Assembly (NCBI RefSeq): GCF_002777975.1
Contig: NZ_NGVS01000029.1
Span: forward strand, 91,269 to 155,268
Direction of reading: 5' to 3'
From: Shewanella carassii
Lineage (GTDB): Bacteria; Pseudomonadota; Gammaproteobacteria; Enterobacterales; Shewanellaceae
Length of the DNA stretch: 64,000 nt
Positions within the stretch are counted from its first letter, which is position 1; every line of letters begins with the position of its first letter. Of this stretch, positions 55,699 to 64,000 are shown one piece after another. The notes beneath the pieces were generated by a model. It did no database searches. It saw only the letters and a list, made by a program, of their open reading frames with translations, and was not told the origin of the DNA. The position numbers and the translations under genes were made by a program.

Positions 55699-57075
55699 TT
55701 GAAGCAGCCCACTCATATCAGCTGGGATCAATCAATGATCGAGAAATATAACTACAGCGGTCCCCGTTATACTTCCTACCCAACGGCGCTGGAGTTTGAC
55801 GACTCATTCACCGAAGGCGACTTACTGTCGGCCATTGCCGGCAGCAAAAGTGACAAACTGTCTCTGTATATTCATATCCCCTTCTGTGCCAAACTCTGCT
55901 ATTACTGCGGCTGTAACAAGGTCATCACCCGACATCAGCACAAAGCCGATCAGTACATAGAGTACCTGGCAGCCGAGATCGTTAAGCGGGCGCCACTGTT
56001 CAAACACTACACAGTGACCCAGATGCACTGGGGCGGCGGTACGCCGACTTTCCTTAACCCAGAGCAAATCATCAAGTTATCGTCACTATTGAAGAGTCAC
56101 TTCAACTTTGCCGAACAGGGTGAATATTCTATCGAAGTCGACCCTAGAGAAATCGAACTCTCTATGCTGGATGCCCTCAAGGAGGCTGGCTTCAACCGTA
56201 TCTCCATCGGGGTGCAGGACTTCAATAAAGAGGTTCAAGCAGCAGTTAACCGTGAACAGGATGAAGACTTTATCTTTGCGCTGATCAAAAAGGCCAAAGA
56301 GATGGGCTTTGTTTCTACCAACGTCGATTTGATTTACGGCCTGCCTCATCAAACACCGGAAACCTTTGCCGAAACCATTCAGCGCATTCTGGATCTGTCT
56401 CCAGACCGGCTGTCTGTATTCAACTACGCTCACTTGCCGGCCCGCTTCGCGGCCCAGCGGAAAATCAAAGATGAGCATTTGCCCAGTCCGCAACAGAAGC
56501 TGGACATACTGCACCAGACTATTGAGACTCTGACCGGCGCCGGCTACCAATACATAGGTATGGATCACTTCGCCAAACCGGATGATGAGCTGGCCAAACT
56601 GCAAAGAGAAGGCAAATTGCACCGTAACTTCCAAGGTTATACCACCCAGGAAGAGTGCGACCTCCTTGGACTAGGGGTGTCATCCATCAGTCAGATTGGT
56701 GACTGTTATGCACAGAACCAAAAAGATATTCGCCCTTACTATGAAGCCATAGATGAGCAGGGCCACGCTCTGTGGAAAGGCTGCAAACTCAACCGTGATG
56801 ACGAAATCCGCCGCGCGGTGATCAAGCAGCTTATCTGTCACTTTGAGCTTGATATGGGCAAGATGGAGCAACAACTGGGGATCCAGTTTGAAGATTACTT
56901 CGCCGAAGATCTCAAGCTGCTGCAAACCTTTATCGATGATAAACTGGTTAACGTTGAGAACCGTCAGATCAGCATCAGCCCAACCGGGCGCCTGTTGATC
57001 CGTAATATCTGTATCTGTTTCGATGTCTACTTCCGAGAAAAGGCACGTCAGCAACAGTTCTCCCGGGTAATTTAA
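55699..57075 (+). CDS. hemN: oxygen-independent coproporphyrinogen III oxidase
   Basis: Radical SAM enzyme of anaerobic haem synthesis. 458 residues; cluster ligands in CAKLCYYCGC (Cys about 62, 66, 69), HWGGGTPTFL (about 113-122), and the C-terminal substrate half. Starts with TTG after GGAGGACAC. The protein is full length and in the HemN, not HemW, branch. Confidence 0.96.
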   Translation: MKQPTHISWDQSMIEKYNYSGPRYTSYPTALEFDDSFTEGDLLSAIAGSKSDKLSLYIHIPFCAKLCYYCGCNKVITRHQHKADQYIEYLAAEIVKRAPLFKHYTVTQMHWGGGTPTFLNPEQIIKLSSLLKSHFNFAEQGEYSIEVDPREIELSMLDALKEAGFNRISIGVQDFNKEVQAAVNREQDEDFIFALIKKAKEMGFVSTNVDLIYGLPHQTPETFAETIQRILDLSPDRLSVFNYAHLPARFAAQRKIKDEHLPSPQQKLDILHQTIETLTGAGYQYIGMDHFAKPDDELAKLQREGKLHRNFQGYTTQEECDLLGLGVSSISQIGDCYAQNQKDIRPYYEAIDEQGHALWKGCKLNRDDEIRRAVIKQLICHFELDMGKMEQQLGIQFEDYFAEDLKLLQTFIDDKLVNVENRQISISPTGRLLIRNICICFDVYFREKARQQQFSRVI

Positions 57076-57089
57076 CCCTGAGTAGAATA

Positions 57090-57122
57090 AAAAAGCCGAT
57101 GAGTAACTCATCGGCTTTTTTT
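57090..57122. terminator. bidirectional terminator between hemN and add
   Basis: A 10-bp perfect stem AGCCGATGAG / CTCATCGGCT with a TAA loop, A-rich before and T-rich after, located between the two convergent genes. Confidence 0.92.
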
Positions 57123-57139
57123 GTGTCTGAACCAAACTT

Positions 57140-58135
57140 TTATACTTTAGCGGCGTAAAGTTCCCGGCGCTCGCTGTCAGAGAGGAAGGCCATCTCTACG
57201 CCATTACGCTGCAACTTGGCCAATTCATCGTCGGTGAAGCCCATCTCCTGCTTAACCACACGATATTCATGCTTGATATCTATGGCGCTGACGCCTGGAT
57301 CATCGGTATTCAAGCCAACCAGCACACCGGCTTCCATAAAGGTTCGCAGCGGATGCTCCTGATAGCTGTTCACAGTAGAGGTATGCAAATTACTGGTGGG
57401 GCAGGACTCGATACCTATCTTGTGTTCCATCAGATACTCCATCAATTTGGGATCATGAATCGCATTGACTCCATGGCCTATCCGAGTCGCTCCCAACTCC
57501 TTGATGGCTTGCCACATGCTTTGAGCACCGGCAGCTTCTCCGGCATGAGCCGTGATCTGAAGTCCGGCATCACGCACCCGCTTGAAATGTTCGTTGAACA
57601 GCTCTCCGGGGAAACCCAACTCATCACCGGCCAAATCGACCGCGACCAGAGATGCCCGGTGCGCGAGCAAGCCATCCAACTCCTGGGTACAAGCCTGCTG
57701 ACCAAATGAGCGAGACAGAATACCTATCAGTTTTATCTTGACCTGATAATCCTTGAGCCCGGCTTTTACGCCATCAATAACGGCCTCTACCACACCCTCT
57801 ATCGGCAACTTATGATTCATAGCCATGTAGTAAGGGCTGAATCTTAATTCGGCGTAGTCCAGCCCAGACAATGCTGCATCGGCGACGTTTTCATAGGCCA
57901 CCCGCTTTACCGCATCCAGATCGGCCAGCACGGCAACCATCCAGTCCAGCTTTTTCAAGAAAGCTACTAGACTGGATTCTTTACCCTGGATCTGTACATA
58001 AGGTGCCAAGGCCTCAAGCGAGGCCGCCGGCAAGGCAACGCCATGTTGCTGACCCAGTTCCCATATGGTCTCAACCCTGACATTACCATCCAGATGGCGA
58101 TGTAAATCGACCAACGGAATTGAAGTATCAATCAT
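57140..58135 (-). CDS. add: adenosine deaminase
   Basis: 331 residues. Zinc ligands in DLHRHLDGN (about 11-19), catalytic HAGEAAG (about 196-202), VRIGHG-type ATRIGHGV (about 216-223) and NTDDPGVS (about 277-284) are conserved. Converts adenosine and deoxyadenosine to inosine forms. Single gene. Confidence 0.97.
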   Translation of the reverse strand: MIDTSIPLVDLHRHLDGNVRVETIWELGQQHGVALPAASLEALAPYVQIQGKESSLVAFLKKLDWMVAVLADLDAVKRVAYENVADAALSGLDYAELRFSPYYMAMNHKLPIEGVVEAVIDGVKAGLKDYQVKIKLIGILSRSFGQQACTQELDGLLAHRASLVAVDLAGDELGFPGELFNEHFKRVRDAGLQITAHAGEAAGAQSMWQAIKELGATRIGHGVNAIHDPKLMEYLMEHKIGIESCPTSNLHTSTVNSYQEHPLRTFMEAGVLVGLNTDDPGVSAIDIKHEYRVVKQEMGFTDDELAKLQRNGVEMAFLSDSERRELYAAKV

Positions 58136-58333
58136 AAAAATAACCCCTGTATGAACTACCCCGCCAATTTAGTTATTTTTTGGTCTGGGGACGCTTAAGT
58201 GTAACACGCCTTTTGTTAGCACCTCTTAGTCGACCGACAGGCTTTGTTACCAAAAGGTGACGTTAAATCTCTGGGGCTCCATCCTGGCTTAAGGCATAAT
58301 CCTTCATCAAGGATAAAAAAGGAACAAAATCAA

Positions 58334-60112
58334 ATGAAAAAACTTCTGCTGCCCCTGTTGCTCACCGGATTCCTGGGCGCCTGCCAAACCCCTGCCCATG
58401 AAGCCAACACGCCAGAAATAGGCAAGCAGCTATCTCAAGCCGATAGCCAACTCCAGCAGTTAATAACCGATGCCTGGCAGCAAAGGCTGGCAGAAAGCCC
58501 TCAGATGGCCTTGCTGTTTGGCGATGACTCGGCCGCGGGCAAATTAGCAGACTTGTCAGCTGAAGCGCTGGCGGCCGATGCTGCGGCCAATTCAACACTA
58601 TTGCAACGGCTAAAGGCGATCCCCAGAGAACAGCTGAGCAAAGAAGCCGCCATCAATGCCAGTATTCTCGAATACCAACTACAGGAGCGTGTGGATAGCT
58701 TCAGGTTCAAGGCCCATTACCTGCCGATTACCTCAGAGAGTGGCTTTCACGCTTACATTGCTTCTATGGCCTCAGGGCCATTCAAGACAGAAGCCGATTA
58801 CCGTCACTACCTGCAGAAACTGCAATCTCTGCCGCGCTACTTCCAGCAACAGATACACTGGATGCGCCAAGGGCTTGCCGAAGGTATCACTCAGCCGCAA
58901 TCTGTACTGAGAGGGTTTGAACAGAGTATTCAGGCTTATATGGTACCAGTGCAGCAAAGTAGCTATTTCAAGCCGTTTGAGACGTTTCCAGAGCACTTTT
59001 CTGCCAATCTTAAACAGGAACTGAGCCATGCCGGGTACACCAGTGTCGAGCAGCATGTGTTACCAAGTTATCAAACCTTTTATGACTTTATGACCGAGGA
59101 ATATATCTCCGGCGCCCGCCAGAGCATTGCCGCATCAGCACTGCCCAATGGTCGGGCCTTTTATGAAAACAGGGTCAAGTACTACACCACTCTGGATATG
59201 ACGCCTGAGCAGGTCCATCAACTGGGGCTGAATGAAGTAAAACGGATCCGCGCCGAGATGGAACAGATCATCGAACAAACCAGTTTTAAAGGCAGCTTTG
59301 CTGAGTTTCTGCATTTTATGCGCACCGACAAACGCTTTTATGTGAACACGCCGGAACAACTGCTCAAAGAAGCCTCCTATATAGCCAAAAAAGCCGATGC
59401 CATGTTGCCACGCTATTTTGGCAAACTGCCCCGCAAACCCTATGGCGTCGCCCCTGTACCGGCAGAAATTGCCCCCAAATATACAACCGGGCGCTATTCC
59501 GGCTCCAACTCGGAGACTGTGGCGGGTTTTTATTGGGTGAACACATATGCCTTGGATAAGCGACCTCTCTATGAGTTGGAAGCGCTCACCCTGCATGAGG
59601 CTGTTCCGGGTCACCACCTGCAGATTTCCCTCAATCAGGAGTTGGAGCAACTGCCCGATTTTCGCCGCTACAGCTATATCTCGGCCTTTGGCGAGGGATG
59701 GGGACTATACAGTGAATATTTAGGGCTGGAAGGGGGTTTTTATCAGGATCCCTACAGCAACTTTGGACGCCTGACTTACGAGATGTGGCGCGCCGCTCGC
59801 TTGGTAGTCGATACAGGTATGCACACCCAAGGCTGGAGCCGTCAGCAGGCAATAGACTTTATGGCCGGTAATACGGCTCTGTCGCTGCACAATGTCACCA
59901 CAGAGATAGACAGATATATCTCCTGGCCTGGGCAGGCGCTAGCCTACAAGATTGGCGAGCTGACTATCAAGCGTCTGCGAAAGCAAGCAGAAGATGCCCT
60001 GGGGGAAAAGTTCGATATCCGCCAATTCCACGATGCAGTTTTGGCACAGGGCTCTGTGCCCATGTCTGTGCTGGAACAACAGATAGCCGATTTTATCGCC
60101 TCACAGCAATGA
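58334..60112 (+). CDS. DUF885-family lipoprotein peptidase
   Basis: 592 residues. N-terminal lipoprotein signal with lipobox LGAC (Cys about 17). The DUF885 family is a predicted zinc metallopeptidase; the motif LHEAVPGHHLQ (about 420-430) gives HExxxGHH-type ligands, and the C-terminal GWSRQQAIDFM segment is family-like. Probably an envelope peptidase of unknown substrate. Start at ATG 58334 has AAAAGGAAC upstream; the longer frame is not credible as it would mask the signal. Confidence 0.88.
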   Translation: MKKLLLPLLLTGFLGACQTPAHEANTPEIGKQLSQADSQLQQLITDAWQQRLAESPQMALLFGDDSAAGKLADLSAEALAADAAANSTLLQRLKAIPREQLSKEAAINASILEYQLQERVDSFRFKAHYLPITSESGFHAYIASMASGPFKTEADYRHYLQKLQSLPRYFQQQIHWMRQGLAEGITQPQSVLRGFEQSIQAYMVPVQQSSYFKPFETFPEHFSANLKQELSHAGYTSVEQHVLPSYQTFYDFMTEEYISGARQSIAASALPNGRAFYENRVKYYTTLDMTPEQVHQLGLNEVKRIRAEMEQIIEQTSFKGSFAEFLHFMRTDKRFYVNTPEQLLKEASYIAKKADAMLPRYFGKLPRKPYGVAPVPAEIAPKYTTGRYSGSNSETVAGFYWVNTYALDKRPLYELEALTLHEAVPGHHLQISLNQELEQLPDFRRYSYISAFGEGWGLYSEYLGLEGGFYQDPYSNFGRLTYEMWRAARLVVDTGMHTQGWSRQQAIDFMAGNTALSLHNVTTEIDRYISWPGQALAYKIGELTIKRLRKQAEDALGEKFDIRQFHDAVLAQGSVPMSVLEQQIADFIASQQ

Positions 60113-60179
60113 AAGCCTGTTTCTGATACACTCGGCCTGTGCCTTTGAGCACTGGCTTTTTTAGATCAGGAAATATTGG

Positions 60180-61145
60180 ATGGTAACGACCCAGGCCCGC
60201 AACACAGAACCCGCTTCAACCCAGTCTCAATTGGAGACTTTCTGGCAAGGTGTCACCCATGCCAAGCTGGCAGTGGGATTCGGTAAAGAGCTGGCCTACG
60301 GTTATATTTGCCACCCAAAGGCGAAACAGGCCGTCGTCATCAGCAATGGCCGGGTCGAGAGTTATCTTAAGTATCGGGAGTTGATCCACGACTTCTATCA
60401 GCAAGGTTATAGTGTCTACGCCTTGGATCATATGGGGCAAGGGCTATCCAGCAGGCTAACCGCCAATCCTCACCAAGGGCACATAGATAAGTTTCAGGAC
60501 TATGTGGATCACTTGCACTGTTTCGTTGAGCAAGTGGTAGTCGCAAACCAATATGAACAGTATTTTCTGGTGGGCCACTCCATGGGAGGCGCCATAGGCA
60601 CTCTGTATTTGCAGCAATACCCCCAGAGATTCACTGCCGCGGTCTTCTCTGCCCCCATGTATGGTATTCGCCTGCCAATGCCGCGCAACTTCGTACGTTG
60701 GCTGGCAGGAAAACTCAATAGTTATGGCCCGCATACCGAGCCCAACTATGTGTTATCCGGCCATGATTATCGTCCGCTCGAGTTTAAAGATAATCAATTG
60801 ACCCACAGCGAAAGCCGATATCAGGCATTACTGGATTTATGCCGGCAACATCCTGAGATCCAACTGGGCTCGCCCACCAATCAATGGTTGATAGAAGCTT
60901 TGGATGCTTGCGAGAAATCTATAACCGCCGCAAGAGAGTCCAAGGTCCCGATCCTCATTCTTCAGGCTGAGCAGGACACTATCGTCGATAACCAGGCGCA
61001 AATCGCTGCCCTTGGCCCAGAGGTAATACTGGAAAAGCTCATGGGAGCCAGGCATGAACTCTTTATTGAAATCGATGCAATACGTGAGCAGGTGCTGAGT
61101 ATTATTTTCAACTTCCTGGCGCAGCACAGAGTAACTCACGAGTAG
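60180..61145 (+). CDS. alpha/beta hydrolase, lysophospholipase or monoacylglycerol lipase-like
   Basis: 321 residues. Nucleophile elbow GHSMGGAIG (about 138-146), oxyanion region HMGQGLSS (about 83-90), catalytic Asp in LQAEQDTIVDN (about 261-271), His in GARHELFIE (about 292-300). Members act on lysophospholipids or monoglycerides (PldB-like). No signal peptide, so the protein seems cytosolic or peripheral. Its end overlaps the convergent GGDEF-EAL gene by 38 bp. Confidence 0.85.
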   Translation: MVTTQARNTEPASTQSQLETFWQGVTHAKLAVGFGKELAYGYICHPKAKQAVVISNGRVESYLKYRELIHDFYQQGYSVYALDHMGQGLSSRLTANPHQGHIDKFQDYVDHLHCFVEQVVVANQYEQYFLVGHSMGGAIGTLYLQQYPQRFTAAVFSAPMYGIRLPMPRNFVRWLAGKLNSYGPHTEPNYVLSGHDYRPLEFKDNQLTHSESRYQALLDLCRQHPEIQLGSPTNQWLIEALDACEKSITAARESKVPILILQAEQDTIVDNQAQIAALGPEVILEKLMGARHELFIEIDAIREQVLSIIFNFLAQHRVTHE

Positions 61146-63601
61146 GAGCATGTAGCAGAGTCGCGAACTCAGTCTCAGACAGAGGCTGACTGAACAGATA
61201 TCCCTGGAAGCTGTCACAGCCGAGCTGGTTCAAAAAATCTCTTTGCTGAGCCGTTTCAACACCTTCGGCAACCACTTTCAGCTCAAGGCTGTGGGCCATT
61301 TCGACTATGGCCCTGACTATGGCATCGGCACTGCGCCCAGAGCCTATCTTCTGCACAAAAGAAGCATCTATCTTTAGTCTGGATAGAGGCAGATTCTGCA
61401 AATAACTCAACGAGCTGTAACCTGTGCCAAAGTCATCTATCGCCACGGATATCCCGGCCTTTTTCAATAAGCCAATTCGAGTATTCATGATGCACAGATT
61501 GGTCAACAGAGCGTATTCGGTCAACTCCAACTCCAGCGCATCTGTTGCAACCCCCTGAGCCTTCAGCAAGGCAATCAGACGCTCAACAAACTCTGGCTGA
61601 TTAAACTGCCTGGCACTGAGGTTGATGGCAATTTTGGGCACCTTTATACCTTTGGTCTGCAGTTCACGGATGAAGCGACAAACTTCGAGGATAACCCAGT
61701 GACCAATCTCACTGATAAGGCCGCTACCTTCCGCAATGGGGATAAAATCCGCCGGCGAAATGTTTCCCTGTTGCGGATGTTGCCAGCGTAATAACGCCTC
61801 TGCCCCTGTCAATTGCCCCTGACTATCGACTATAGGTTGGTAAACCAAAGAGAGTTGTTGCCGTTCGATGGCGTAGCGTAGCTCATTCTGGATTAACAGA
61901 TTCTGATGCGCCTTAACCTCCATCTCGGAGTTGTAGATCATGCAGTTATCTCTACCGCCTTCCTTGGCCTGGAACATAGCCATATCGGCACGTTTCAATA
62001 ACTCCTCGGCATCAATATCATCCTGTTCATCGAACAGACAAACACCAATACTGGCAGAAACGTGCAGCTGTTTATCAGCAATATGGAAGGGCCTGGCAAC
62101 CAACTGCCGGATCTCACTGGCCAATGCCAAGGCTCTCCTTGACGCCGCGGTTCGATCTTGAGTCAGATCTTTCGCCAGAATAACAAACTCATCCCCCCCC
62201 CAGTCTGGCAACCAAGGTATTGGCGCTAAAATAACCCGAAAACCTGGCTGCCAGTTGGATCAACAGCCGGTCCCCCAGATGGTGTCCGAGCGTATCGTTA
62301 ATGGTTTTGAAATTATCCAAATCGATCAGAAAAAGCGCCGCACACTGCTGACTATTGTAGCCGTGCTTTTGTTGCTCATATAAAGCATCCATCAGAGCAC
62401 GACGGTTCGCTAAATTGGTTAGTGCATCATGGTTAGCTAAATGGGCCAGTGCTTGTTGATTACGCACGTCATCGGACACATCGGCATGGGTACCGATAAT
62501 GCGGCAAGGGCGACCCAGCTCATCCCATTCGACCAACATGCCTCTATCCAGTACCCAGATATAATGACCTTCTTTATGGCGCAGACGGTGAACACTCTCA
62601 AATGTCTCGGTTTCACCGTTGAGGTAAGCCTGCAAAGACGACAACACAGTTTCTTTGTCATCGGGATGCAATCGGCTTTCCCAAGTAGAGTAAAGTCCTT
62701 CAAGCTCATGGGGACCGTAACCTATCATCTCTTTCCAACGATCCGACAGAAAAACTTCACCGCTGGCGATGTTCCAGTCCCAGATCCCATTGCGAGTCCC
62801 TTCCACAGCAAACAACCAGCGTTGTTCATTGTCCCTCAATTGCTTAAGGGTGCGCTGCAACTTCTGCTGATTCTGATGCAAGTAATCCTGCAATACCCTT
62901 ATTTCACTGAAAACCCAAGGACTATTGACCTCAAAGGAGCAACTCTCACCTTTTCGGGCCTGCCAAACCAGATTCCGCAAAGGGCGAATCAACATAAAGT
63001 GCAACACCAACATGAAGCCCAAAACGAACAAAGCTCCCAAGCCCCAAACCCGCATAAAACGCGCATTGAGAGCATCTGTCACCTGAGCCATTATTGGCGA
63101 CAAATCATATTCCAAATAGATAAGCTCTATATTATCGCCGTGACCAACACTCACCTCGGCATTCACTGGATAGTAAGCCTGTATTGATAGCCTATTAGGA
63201 TTGGTAAAGATAAGCTCTTTTCCGGATTGCACCACCTGTTGCTGTAACTCTAAAGAATAGCCATCAATAACTTGTGAAGCCCGGCTATCGCGCCAGACAA
63301 CATGATTGGCATGGCGAATAAGACTGGTGTCATCGAGCAGAATATACACCATTACATTGAAATCGATCGCTGCCAAAGAGATCTCTTCAGCCATGCTATC
63401 CTGATTATGGTTAGCGATGGCCTTCTCAACGAGATGCTGCATCCTGAAAAGTTCTTTCTTGAGTTGCTCAATTTGAACCGATGCCGCCTCAGACTCCAAG
63501 GAATGACGCTCGTAGAAATACTCCCCGGCAACAAGACAGAGATAAATAAAAAATACACAAAAAGGCACAACATAGGCCATGGCAGGCCTTGGCATCTTCA
63601 C
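61108..63601 (-). pseudogene. GGDEF-EAL cyclic di-GMP protein split by a poly-G frameshift
   Basis: Two frames on the minus strand together give one protein of about 830 residues. The first (62189-63601) has a GTG start, two membrane segments (about 9-26 and 197-216), a sensing loop, a PAS domain (about 270-390) and the start of GGDEF; it ends LVARLGGG. The second (61108-62211) continues GGDEFVIL and contains EAL: EALLRW, DDFGTGYSS, KIDASF, EGVET, all intact. An extra G in a run of nine (62193-62201) breaks the frame exactly at GGDEF; eight would restore it. So the state may be phase-off, a pseudogene, or a sequencing error. Confidence 0.85.
62193..62201 (-). repeat. nine-G homopolymer inside the GGDEF codons
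   Basis: Minus strand reads CT-G9-ATGAG. With eight G the codons are CTG GGG GGG GAT GAG (LGGDE); the ninth shifts the frame. It is the longest homopolymer noted and sits in the active-site motif. Confidence 0.9.
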
Positions 63602-63866
63602 AAATGAAATCCTTAATGCTCATGACAAGAAGGCACAGATAACGCTTAATGCTAACGGTAAATTAACTTCCAGGCAAAGAGTCTAACTTTAAAATTGTTT
63701 TCAAGATCAAAGACGCTGTCTGGTAATGCAGGTAGGAAGCTTAAACAATCAGGAATACTAAGGGGCAAACAACACAAAGCGACTTTCGTCTGAATAAGGG
63801 TAGTAGATATCACGAGCAGAATGAATGGGGTGGGCCTAAGCAAAATCTCACAGACCCTAAACGCAA
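63602..63866. other. upstream region of the GGDEF-EAL gene
   Basis: No convincing gene. A 63-residue minus-strand frame (63652-63843) exists but has no ribosome binding site or family resemblance. The promoter of the GGDEF-EAL gene must lie here; AAGGA 8 nt before the GTG supports the GTG start. Confidence 0.4.
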
Positions 63867-63890
63867 AAAAGCCACCGTATTCAGGTGGCT
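63867..63890 (-). terminator. intrinsic terminator at the right edge
   Basis: GCCACC / GGTGGC stem with a 7-nt loop, then six T on the minus strand. It should end a minus-strand transcript entering from the right. Confidence 0.8.
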
Positions 63891-63897
63891 TCTCTAC

Positions 63898-64000
63898 TTA
63901 ATTGGGCGTCTGGCGATGGCCAGCTTCGAGCAAGCTCTCCGCGTTCGTCTGTCGCATCAAACTGAGTTTGATAAACGCGACAACCTCACCCTACTCCACA
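63898..64000 (-). other. unassigned transcript end with a long inverted repeat
   Basis: Directly before the terminator on the minus strand. A frame ending at 63898 (TAA) stays open for only about 30 codons, to a TAG near 63990, so it is not clearly a gene. TGTCGC-ATCAAACT (63950-63963) pairs with AGTTTGAT (63965-63972) and GCGACA (63977-63982), giving a hairpin with a small bulge. It may be the 3' part of a structured RNA or an extragenic repeat; the remainder lies outside the window. Confidence 0.35.

Noticed and set aside
63652..63843. 63-residue frame before the GGDEF-EAL gene
   Set aside because: No ribosome binding site, no family resemblance and located in the probable promoter region.

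Overview
The window looks like chromosomal DNA of a Shewanella-type gammaproteobacterium. The clearest signs are the gene order polA - spf (Spot 42) - engB - csrC-like RNA - yihI - hemN, known from enteric bacteria but here with a di-haem cytochrome c4 and other genes inserted, a RyhB core sequence under Fur boxes, kbl-tdh, a KdkA-type Kdo kinase, and a tungstate transporter fused operonically to molybdopterin genes. The species is not determined. No tRNA, rRNA, CRISPR array, prophage or intact insertion sequence was recognised.

Layout. 1-4.3 kb: an accessory, AT-richer stretch with a translationally coupled OLD-family nuclease and UvrD-like helicase pair (Gabija-like anti-phage defence) beside gor. 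4.5-13.8 kb: housekeeping and metabolic genes (gor, two envelope proteins, prlC, a thioesterase, a GST, a LysR/oxidoreductase divergent pair, a Tag-like glycosylase). 13.8-14.5 kb: two nearly identical RyhB small RNAs, each with its own Fur box and terminator. 14.5-18 kb: a histidine kinase and sigma-54 response regulator. 18.2-23.9 kb: tupABC (tungstate uptake), mobA, a mobB-moeA fusion and moaA, apparently one operon for tungsten/molybdenum uptake and cofactor building. Then mutM.

25-42.4 kb is a cell-surface polysaccharide region: ArnT-like and GT2 glycosyltransferases with a TVP38-like membrane protein, a Wzi-like outer membrane protein, coaD, an AT-rich pyruvyltransferase and glycosyltransferase, a compact cassette of HAD phosphatase, nucleotidyltransferase-kinase fusion, second nucleotidyltransferase and WavE-like protein, then LPS core glycosyltransferases, a heptosyltransferase, kdkA and waaA. 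The cassette is a candidate route to a nucleotide-activated, phosphate-linked surface decoration.

42.5-64 kb: a TetR regulator, kbl-tdh, glpE-glpG, elbB, polA, three small RNA loci (Spot 42, an unrecognised candidate just downstream of it, and a CsrB/CsrC-type CsrA sponge with 15 GGA motifs), engB, cytochrome c4, a methyltransferase, yihI, a DUF2489 protein, hemN, add, a DUF885 lipoprotein peptidase, a lipase and a GGDEF-EAL protein split by a run of nine G inside the GGDEF codons. Several genes use TTG or GTG starts, noted in the entries.
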